Assembly: GCF_905147365.1 (NCBI RefSeq)
Contig: NC_056418.1
Span: 10,601,262-10,665,261 of the forward strand
DNA: 64,000 nucleotides
Direction of reading: 5' to 3'
Origin: Aricia agestis
Taxonomy: Eukaryota > Arthropoda > Insecta > Lepidoptera > Lycaenidae
Below the pieces are notes generated by a model that ran no database searches, was not told the origin of the DNA, and saw only the letters and a list, made by a program, of their open reading frames with translations. Each line of letters begins with the position of its first letter. Position 1 is the stretch's first letter. This document shows, in pieces, positions 47,401-59,400 of this stretch. The position numbers and the translations under genes are program-made.

Positions 47401-50400
47401 AATATATATAGAGCAGGGTAAGTTCGGAAACAGGGTAAGTCCGGATTGCTCAAGTTATGGCTATACTCCACTCGGGTTAACTTGTCGCTAGCGGTCATTG
47501 ACTCCCTGTCAAAAACTTGTCATTTTCCATATAAACCGCGATTGACAATGAAGTGTCAGATATTGTCAATCGTGGTTTTATATGGACAATGACAAGTTTT
47601 GACAGGGAGTCAATGACCGCTAGCGACAAGTTAGCCCGAGTGAAGTATAAATCAGCGATTATTTTCTAAAGCACCATAATATTTTTTACCTTAATTAATT
47701 AAAACTAATGGTGTACCTTTTGCATCTTAGTGAATTGACCACAGAAACCCTATGTCAGAACTAACGCTGTAACTTAAAATAAAACCTACTCTCTACCAGT
47801 TTCATTTTCAAATCTGCTAAACGTTAGTACGGCGGTAAGTTAATGATTTAAAATGATTCTGATACTTGAACCAAAACAAATTATCTAAGCGGTTAGTCTT
47901 CGAATAAGACAACATGATACATACATTAACATAAAATATGTTAATGTATTCCGTACAAAACGTAAACAATATTGACATGAAAATATTACTGGTGCGTACT
48001 TTAAAATATTCCTTTTCTGTTTTTGTCGAGTTTTTTTACTAATACTAGATAACCCGTGAACTTCCCTGGACTTCTATAAATATTTTTTTTTTTCAATATT
48101 ATGTAATGTAACCTGTAACTGTTAGGCTACCATATGGGCTATTTGGCCTGAAATAAAGATATTATTATTTTTATTATATTTCATCACTAAAATAAGTCAA
48201 ATCGACTCAGCCGTTCTCGAGCTTTAGCGAGACTAACAAAATTGAAAATTCATATTTTTATATAGAAATTGCAAGCATAGATTGCATTCTTCATAATAAT
48301 AATGTGGCAACTGGCAAGTAGCAACGCATATTGATGCCTTTTCGATGATGCCGTTAATATGAGCCCAAACATGAAACCTCCACTTTGGGTTGGGTGGGAT
48401 TATTATGTGGCAAGTAGCAACACATATTATGCGATTTTTGGATTTTATATAAAGCCTTTTGCTAAATAGCCATTGCAAACCCTACAGTTAACTCTAAAAT
48501 CCCTGACATACATACTACACATACGCTCAAACAAAGAAAATAAATATAATATTATTAAGTAATAACAAAATAAACGCTAAATCATAAGACCCTGAAAAAC
48601 GTATGCCCTACTTACTCAGCCTTCATGTAACCAAGTGGTGAATTTCATAATATTCAACTTATTTCTTCGTCTATTTATGTATTACCAATTTTTATCCGTA
48701 AGTCCGTCCAATACTAATTTGGTTAATTTGGTGTTAATAATAATATTATGGGGTTTGCATAGATTGTGAATTTTGGAAAATATAGCTTACAATAAAATAT
48801 TATAAACATATTTTCATTCGAATCTGTTCTGTTATAATCACCGTAATCACGTTATTGAATCTCAATAATCTAGAAGAATCACGCATAAAATTAAATAAAG
48901 AAATTTAAAAAAACCCCCGCCAAAACAACTTTAAAAAATAATGAAATAATATTTACTGCCTTTAAGTTCAAATAATTCCTAACTTGTGTAAAGTAATATT
49001 TTAGTCCATAATTGTTGTCAAGGTGTGTCGGGGGACCGCTAATAATTTAGATGTTTGATTTCACATAACAAGTTTAAGGATATTCACAGCGATCTGAATC
49101 GAGATAGGTAACCAGCGACTAGGCGGTTGTAGGTTGTAGTTTACTTGGCGGTCCCCCGACACACCGTGACAACAATTATGGACTAAAATATTACTTTACA
49201 CAAGTTAGGAATTATTTGAACTTAAAGGCAGCAAATATTATTTCATTATTTTTTAGTTGTTTTGGCGGGGGTGTTTTTAAATTTCTTAATTTAATTTTAT
49301 TTCATACTTTTTAAACTTGTGTTGGTTATAGTGCAGAATAATTCCTATCAACAGAATCATATTCTCATGATTACCATCTATCAATGTCCTTTTCGATGAT
49401 GCCGTTAATATGAGCCCAAACATGAAACCTCCACTTTGGGTTCATACGAAGCTCGGTTTCTATAGAATCCAGGTGATGCTGCAGCAGCAGCATGTAAATA
49501 TTTACTGTCTATACTTTATCTACTTCTTACTGGTTGTCGCAATTAAAATGAGCCCAAACACGAAACCTATGCTCTAAGTTGGCGAGGAATTGGATATCCT
49601 ATTGATTACCAGGTGATGCTGCAGCACCAGTTCAACTTTCCATTATTATGTGTATACGTATATTGTATATTCAGAAATGTCACGAACTAGAATGAAATAT
49701 AAAACCCATCAAACGACTACAAGTTGCTAACGGCCTTTCATGAACCAGATAAACCCTGATTGTCCAGCACTGAGCAGGCTAATGATGATGAATTATAGCT
49801 AAGAACACTCTCGATCATGTCAGCTTTCAAACAAAAAAAACCAGATCAAAATCGGTCCACCCGTTTGGATGCTACGATGCCACGGACAGATACACACACA
49901 GACAAACAGACAGACAGACACGTCAAACTTATAACACCCCTCTTTTTTGTCGGGGGTTAATAAAATACAAAACATATTGCAATCACCACAAAATTTTAAA
50001 CGTTTTAGCGACTGTAGCGTATAACACGCAAAAATTAACTAAGCACCTCATTCTAAGAAAACTCTAACTCTCCTCTCTCTTCAAGCTTCTTTATACGTAG
50101 GAGAGCCATGCTACGGCACGAATGGCCGGCTCGACCGGAGAAATACCACGTTCTCGGCGAAACACAGCGCTTGCGCTGTGTTTCGCCGAGAATCATAATA
50201 TGAATCATAATATGATTCATTTTTCTAAAATCACAAAATGCAACTCTGCTTGCAATTAATTTCTGTATTTTTGCACTGATTTGACATTTTGTCAGTTTGA
50301 CAGTTTTGACAATTCATTTGCTGAATTGATTGAGAGGAATTGCTAAATGTGACCATTTTAGCCCCGCTGAATTGACCGGCAACGCACCTGCAGCTCTTCT

Positions 50401-53400
50401 GATGTTGCCAGTGTCCATGGGCGACGGAAGTTGCTTTCCATCAGGTGACCCGTTTGCTCGTTTGCTCCCTTATTTCATTTAAAAAAACTCACCTATACAC
50501 GAGACGATTATCGTACAAATAGAACCATCTACGGTTCCACGTTTTGAATGCATTCGACGTCCTCTTGAATAGATACCCCTGCATTCTCGGCATGTTCTTC
50601 AGACACGGGGTACTCAGTAGGCCATCCTTGGAGTCCCCCTGCAGTGGGACAGATTTACAGCTGGGTAGCACGGTGTCCTTGCTGTTGACTATCGTATGTC
50701 GATTCTCCATCTCCTTGTCTAGTGCCTTTGTCTCGTTCCGCATAGCTGCTATCTGCAATGTCGTTAGTTTTAATTGTATTTGCTTCCGAGCGTGATTTAA
50801 TCTAATTATACACTCGAGTTGAAATGTGTTAAAATTGTTCGGGTCTCATTAACATTGTTGGACGTAAGGGGACGTCTATAGAACGATCAATTTTCTTAAC
50901 CCATTCTTTTTTTTTGGACTATGAGTTACATCAAGTGTAACTCTTGCCTTATATTGCCACTAGTTGTGGGTGACAGCAATCGCTAATGCGTCATAGGACG
51001 ATTACAATATGGCCATTACAGAAAGGTTTTCCTTCCATGGAAGAATAGAAAGTGACAAATTGGTTAGACAGATCTTTATGCTGCCTGGCAGTATTACCTA
51101 CTCTATCTGCCGTGCAGTGTTACCAACTCTCTAAAATATTTATCCCTAAGTTGGTGTCAAGACATTGAATAAATTTAACATTTTATTGGATGGATTAAAT
51201 GTTACACAAGATCCATCATTATAATTTAATGTAAATCGGAAAATAAATTTAAAAAATTAATAAGTCAAAAAATCCCTGAAAATACCCCAAAAAATTTAGG
51301 CCCCAAAAAATCCCATTTTACTTATTTACCCCCTAAATCTGTGGGGAAAACCCCTAAGTTGGTTACACTGCTGCCGTGGCCATTCTAAGTCTGCTGTATG
51401 GTTAGGTATTTCTTGATCCATTTCACAAAAAATATGTCATTCATTTTTTTCTTTACTTTACAAAATCATTGAAACGAAACTCGGTTTCGAACTACTTTCG
51501 TTTCATTCTCTTTAATTCTGAATTGGCCAATCTAATCTAATCTTCGAGTAATTTAATATAAACGCTAGTGCTATAAATAGCGAATAAGCGTCATTCGTCA
51601 ATGAAGGAACATTAGTCACCACAATTTGTCTAATTACAATCTTAGGTTTTGCGGCGCTTGCAGCTTCGCGACTGTTTAGTAAAAACTAAATTGTAATTAT
51701 CACTAATGATGACTTGTTGTTTTAAGTACCGAGAATAGATTGATAGATTAAACGGATTTTGAATTAAAAGATAACAGCTTACAGACGCTCCCTGAGACAA
51801 TAATTAACGATTACTTAACTATAATTTAATGTAGAGTTTGAACGAAAATGTATGATGTGGCTAAAATTTTCATGAATCTAATAAATTATTTTTCTATGAT
51901 ACTTCATTGAAAAATAACATCTAAATAGACGTGTCATTACTCATTAGAGGGAGGACAGCTTAACTCTATGTGTGGCCTGAAACATACATACCATTACGTC
52001 TTAGGTCTCTCACATTCGTTTTTATAAGGTCATGATTACATCGAAGCCAGTCGTGTAATAAGTAAAAATAAATATATATTATATTATAATGAGGAAGAAT
52101 AAGTGTATGAAATATGTAAATAATAACTGTATACATACATCGTCAGCGGTGGTCTTGAGGAACGGTTCCAAATCCTCGGCCAAATCCGATCCCTGATGGT
52201 GGTAGGTGCAGCACGCTTTCGTATACGACAGCAACTGCCGACAAAATTCATAAAAACTCACGGTCATATACTCAACCTTTACACACAATAGATTTGTAAT
52301 TATTGTTTAACTTGAGTGAAAATTATAATAAAGGATGTAGGTATTTAACATATTTTTCTTTAAAACTGTAATATTTTCGGAATAATAAGTAACTTTGCAA
52401 GAATCCATACCAATATTACCAAATATGCAAAAGTGTGTATCTATTTGCCTGTTGGATGTTTGTTGGTTTGTTTCCCCTTCAAACTGAACCAATTTTTAAC
52501 CGACTTCCAAAAAGGTGGAGGTTATAAATTATATAATACGTGAGCCAAAAACTTTGTATCCCTTTTGACGTAAAATGGGGAAACGTAGGTGAATGAAATT
52601 TTGCACAGTTATAGTTTATATGGTGAAGGAGTGCATCGAGCTAATATTATTATTTTGAAATTATGCTTTTACCATACATTTTTTAACAAATAAAACATTA
52701 CACACACTACAACACACACACATGAGAAATGACAGATTTTTGAGTGACAAGCCTATACATACGAATTATACTCTTTTATTTATGGTTGAAGTCTGTTGAC
52801 AACAAGGTGACAAATTGAAAACGGATTATAGTTTTTTTTATTGAATAATGCTTACACGGCCAGTCTGAGATCAGCTAAGTACCAAAGAAAAGAGTTAAAA
52901 AAAAATAATGATAAAGTCAATATTTTTACAAAATATAGGTAGTAGTCCTAATGTCTTTGAAACTAAGGTCGAATTTCGACCATTGGGCGATCTCTAGTAA
53001 TAATATAATATTCGGCTGTGGAATGTGGATATATCTTTTTATATGTCAATAGGATACTACTAGGATATTAGACCTGTCGCTACTTGTTTCTATTACCTTT
53101 GAAACTTTGTCATTTTTTTCACACAAAATCTGCCAAAGTATCAACATTTTGATAAATCTTATCTGTAGCTCAAAAATTTGTCATAAAGTTATCGTTATCA
53201 ACAATTTCTTTTATTACTAATCTCCATGCTATAACGCAATAACATTTATTATCTTTAGGCAGCTCCTTGTCCTTTTATGGGAAACAACATTGAGAAAATC
53301 TATTCAAATATGGGCAGTGCAAATATTGAATTTGTGGCGGTACCCACAATTCGCTTGCGGCCTCCACGCATTATCACAAATTCAAATGATAGTTGCCATC

Positions 53401-56400
53401 TTGCGAAATCCGCATAGAAGGATCGTTAGAAAGTTGACTAAGTGAATCTTTATATGGTTAGTTAGGTATATAATACTGTAACGAATATACCTATGTAAAT
53501 ATTATTACGCTAGATATCTGTAACTTCGCTTCTTTAGACATCGTATATCGTACATAAACTGTACTTTTGCGTTGACAACGATGGTATCCTATTTTTTCCT
53601 GGGATTCAAAGTAGCTTCATACCAAATTTCATCTAAATCTAAACCGGTTTATTCATATTCATATTACGGTTCAGCGTAAATAGGTTACGGACAGAAAGTC
53701 TTGGCTGGTATAAATAGTCAGTACTGAAGATGCATCTCGGTCTCAAGACACGGTTCAGGCTCTGTGATTGGTTGCCTGTCAAAATTTGGACCAATCACAG
53801 AGCCAAACCGCGTCTTGAGACCGGGTCGCGAATGAAAAATTCTTAATGATTACGGAAATAATATATTTTATCAGCTTAAGCATAAATAATACTAAGTACA
53901 GCGGGGCTAAAATGGTCGCTTTGAAGAATCATGATATGAATCATAATATGATTAATTTTTCTAAAATCGCAAAATGCAACTCTGCTTGCAATTCATTTCT
54001 GTACTTTTGTACTGATTTGACATTTGTCAGTTTGACAGTTTTGACAATTCATTTGCTGAATTGATTGAGAGGAATTGCTAAATGTGACCATTTTAGTCCC
54101 GCTGATAAGCCACACTGATAAACGAAGATAAATCTATGTCACACTTTCTCGACTCTCTTGTGGGCTGTGGCGGCTGTAGTTTATTCAGTTTAAGAAGATA
54201 AATAGTTTTAGAAGAAATGACACGTAAAAATTGAGCTCTTAAGATTTGTTCACATTTACTAATCATATCAGTTATCAACCCATAGACATGACTCGCTGTC
54301 TTCATAACGCGACCCAACTATATTTAATTATTGAGTTAGGGCAGTTATTATTGTGTACTTAAGTATCGTTTCGTGATCTGTGATTATCGCCGTGACGTAG
54401 TCAAGTAAAAACCCACACAAGATTACTTGTTTCATTAGATGCGGGGTTTCCTTGTTTATATTTTTAATTGTACTTATATATAAAAAATAAAAATACATAT
54501 CAGTATTAAAAATTCTTTGCTATAACACTTTGTTATTAAAAGAAAAAAAACTTACAACACAGTGTTGTTCTATTATCAATTCTAAATAGTCCAATTTACA
54601 ATAATCACTATTGAGTCACTTAAAACAACACTGCATCATAGCTCATAATTCACCAAAAAACAAAATTAACGCAACTGGCAAACCCTAGCATCCATGACCG
54701 CGATTCACGAAAACGAAAAAATAAACATTCGAAATTCAAAAAAACACAGCCTCATCAGGCGATCACTAGGTACGGTCTGCGCACTGCGAAACGATTACGC
54801 CAGTGCTGTCATGGATGATTTAATATTGAGTATCGCGCCTTATTTCTATCAGAAATGAGTGACCGATGAGTAATCTATTCCGATATCTTATCAATTAATA
54901 AGGAACTTGTCACTTGTAATTTCATGTTTATTTACTGATAATTTGGTCAGTTGCCGCCTGCCGGCAATCATCATCATCATCATCGTTGTCTGTCTATTCG
55001 TGTTCAGTTTTGAGTGCCAGAGTTGACAAGACACATTTAATGTCTAATCGACTATAGTTTGTGCGTTTTAAGATGATATGGGTAACAGTTTTCATATTCC
55101 TTGCTACGGGTTTTTTTACAAGAAAACAAAAAAATCTAAATGTAATAAATTATATTCCATCTACAAAAACAAATGTTTCCTATAATTGTAAATGAATAAA
55201 AACGAAAAGTAGCTAAATGCTAACTTCTTAATATAAAATTTCAAAATTAACTGTGAAAAATTATTGTTACGAAAACATTTGAAAAACGTCATATGCATGA
55301 AACGGAACTTATGTCAATAGAGATTGACTTTGTTGAATCGAAATCAAATCGATAAAAAAAGGCGGCCATCTTAAATCGCCGGTACCACTGAAATGTCAGT
55401 ACGAAATCGATAATTTCGATTGCAATTCCTTTACGAAGTGATTGGATATTTTTAAATTATCGATTAATTTTTGTTAGGTAACTTCCCTACTATTGTCAAT
55501 AATAATGTGTCACGCATATCATCATAAAACGCACAAACTATAGCAAGTCTGCTTTGAATGGTTAATGAGCAGGATTTACTGTTCTCAATAATTATAGGGC
55601 GTCATCAAAACACATCGCACATGTCAAAGCGGCTTAATTTAATTGGCGAATGAAAACATACTTCACTGGCATATTTTGCACTGATACCATAGAGTAACCT
55701 ATACTGATGCTTCACTGCAAACCTAAAGTGAATATTCAGTTGCTTTAAAAGGTGGACCTTCCACCAGGGAAGACATTTGTGTCTATTCCTATGTAACATA
55801 AAATAAGCTAATACTAAGCTCTACCAACGTGACTATACTGAGTGGGCGGAGCATAATTATAGTATCAGTCAACGACCTGCACGAGAAATAAGATTAATAC
55901 TAGCAGTATAAATCTGAGTTAATGTTAACCTTGCGTTATAAATGATTCTTTAAAACTACGAAGAATTAGTGAGACAGCATGATATATAAACCGGGATTAA
56001 CTTTAATCCAAATCTAGTAAATCTAGTGAACCAATGACTTTAATTAGTTACCTAGCCCTTCTACTTTGGGTTAAACAGGGTAATTCCGGATAATTGAACT
56101 TAACCTGGCACGCGTGACAAATTAAACACAGCGGTTCTCAAACTTTTTTGGTGGCGAAACCCTACATTTTAGAAGTGGCATTTTGATGAACCACCAAAAT
56201 TAAGTAATGTTCTGTCTTTGAATGAATTGCATCGCTCACGGAATCGCTACAAGGCCTTTGCCTGGGGCTCCCCCAGGGGCTGTGAGCACACCCTGAGAAT
56301 GGTTGGTACCTACCATGCAGGGAACATAATACAGTATTTACTTAAAAGCTTTAATTATCCGGACTTACCCTTTGTCCGAAATAACCTAATCAGGGCAATT

Positions 56401-59400
56401 TCGGCCTTACTCTAAAAGTATTTCAAGAAACGCTTTAATTATCCGGACTTACCCTATGTCCGAAGTAACCTAATCAGGGTAATTTCGGCCTTATTCTAAA
56501 AGTATTTCAAGAAACGCTTTAATTATCCGGACTTACCCTATGTCCGAAGTAACCTAATTAGGGTAATTTCGGCCTTATTCTAGAGGTAGGTATTTCAAGA
56601 TGGGAAGTAAAAATACTAGGTCGACTTGGAGGAAGAACCGTAAAGATTACTTAACTACGTTATATAACAATGACTAGGTGATAAATTGAAAAAGAAAAAT
56701 GAATGATACTTAAAAATTGTAGGAAGTAAGTGCAAGATTATGAAGCTACATAAATATTTTACAAGCTAGATTTTTACGGTTTATAATTCTTGTAAATCAT
56801 GCAATCCTGCTTTATATGGGAAACACAACATAATGTTATAAATAATATGTTACGTTTATACACACATTTTGATATGAAAATCGTGATCACGTAAGAATTT
56901 ACCGTTTATACAGTGTGTTAGTGTAAACACCGTTATCCTTGAAACCATCAAATGATTCCGTCAAATAAACAACTTTTTCTATGAGAACAATGCTGGGAAC
57001 TCAAAAAAATCCGTCTTCATACCCATACAAATTGCCGATCCGGACATCTGTATGGGTATGAAGACGGCTTTTTTTTTCAGTTCCCAGCATTGTTCTCATA
57101 GAAAAAGTTGTTCATTTTGACGGACTCATTTGGTGGTTTAAAGGATAACGGTGTTTACAGTATACAATTTGGTGACCCGTGTCACCAAATTGTATACTAG
57201 TGCTTACAGTGGCCAGGATCTCATGTCTCTTCCTGGCCTGCAGCATGGTGATCTTCTGGACGTGGTCGAGCGCCGTGTGGCGGAAGCACGAGCGTGTGGC
57301 CAGCAACAGGTTGACCACCTCTTCCACATCAGCCGGCTTGTGACGGGAGACCTAGAGGGAAGAATGCTTCACTATACTTTGCCTTACAATACCATCAGAG
57401 AATTCATAGGCAGTTGGCGGACTTAATATGTATGTTATAAATTTGGTTAGATTTTGTCAAATCAATGTTGATTATGATCTGTTAGCTTAGTGTTTTTACA
57501 GACGAACGGCACTTGTCGACGGCACAGCCGTCGACGCGTGCCGTCGACAAGTGCCGTTCGTCTGTAAGAAGCCTAAGTTTGACATAACCTAATCATAGTA
57601 ATGTATCATATTAAATTTGGGTTTGCCATAGGTTCATTACATAGGTAAATGGCGGCGCCTTTTACTTATGAATCAATTTCTCTGATAATAACACACGTTG
57701 TTATAATACTTACAATCCTGTAAAAACAATAAAACTGAGGGTATTTAGTGTGACTTGTCACTGCAGAGTCATTCTCATGTCTATGCTGAATGCTGCTCTT
57801 AACACATTCAGTGCCACTAACACGCCTAGTGTGTCCACAATAATCTTTATCTCCATGCCGCTAGCATGCCGGGCGCGCTCTCCGTTTTTCATCTCAAAGA
57901 TAAGACAGTGTTTTTCACCGAAACGCTCAGAGCATACACTTTGTGCCGTAATCTTATGAATTCTTATGTGCTTCCATAATCTAATATTTTTTTTATGTTA
58001 TCGAAAACAATTTATTATATAATGCCGCGAACATGCCACGCGTGTTCATCTACACGAGTTCTCAACCTTTTATATAATTTGGTCAATTTAGTAAGTTTAT
58101 ACTGCGATAATAAAATATATTGTATTTTTTATAATTTGAACAAAAAATATATAATAAATTACATAGAACAGCACAAGCACTGGGTACGTTATCATGCCTG
58201 CCGTGATGGCTTAAAAAGCTGAAATACGTAAATATTGACAATACAATGTGCTATCTATAGGTACCTGCATAATATAATAAAGTATGTACTAATAGGTACC
58301 GAATGATTTACAATTCATCACTAATCCACCATCTCACAATAAGTGCACTAAATATTTTAAAACAAATTGAGATAATAAATATGAGTTATCGGCACACCTT
58401 CTACTTTTGGAAGTTTATTTGATGGGGACTATCTGCTTGCGTCGCATCATTATCATATTCCCCTATTTCCAGCTCATATTTTCTATTTTCTAAAAAATCA
58501 TAAATAAGTAACCAAAGGTTGACTTTCACTGATCAGATTACGATAAATACCTACCTCGGAATCTATATACTGCCATAATTAAACCTTCAAAACCACAAAC
58601 ACTGCTAAAAGCAAAATATATCTGCAGTAACTCAATAAGGACTAATTTTGAACTATTTTTAACTAAGAAAAAAGGCTTTTTATGATTGTACCTTTTTACA
58701 GTGCCAGTGAACACGCCTAGAGTGCTACGTAATTTCATCCTGTAGTGCCGAGAGCACACTTAGCATGTTTGTGTTTTTTATAGGGCGGCATCGCTGGGAA
58801 CTACTAGAAAATCGTGGTGGCATTGAATGTGTTAGGCTCAAAATATGCAGCCCAAACAGGTTTGGGCTGACGGCTGTAAAGTGTATAATAAAATACTGAA
58901 ACAAACATACCTGTTATGCAGGTATGTTTGTTTCAGTATTTTCTTATACATATATCTAAGTGATATGATATTAGCAAGCTCAAGAGCATCTAAAAATAGT
59001 TTTGCTGTTGTATGATATATTACAAAAGAAGACTGATATACAAAACATAACGTAACTAAAAAGTAGGTAAACAGTATTCTTCTTATTTTTAAGGGAATTT
59101 GACAACTCAAGATACAATTTTATTTAACATACTAGCTGATCTAGAAAACACAGTTTTGCCAAGTTTGGCAATTAACACTTTGACATAATAATTTATTCCA
59201 CTTGCGCGAAAAACAATACAAAGATAGCAAAAAAAGGAAATGGGCGCAGAGCCCATAGACGTCCCCAAATTAAATTAAAAAAAAATTGATTCCACTAGAA
59301 CGTTCGAGAAATTCACACATAAAAGAGATAAGCAGTACCTGTTGTGTCATCTTTCTAATATTATGTTACTTGCAATAAAGTGTAAAATAAAAAATAAAAA

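Noticed and set aside
47041..47421. 126- and 99-codon + strand ORFs
   Set aside because: Span the hAT-like element and the antisense of CenB1A exon 8; not genes.
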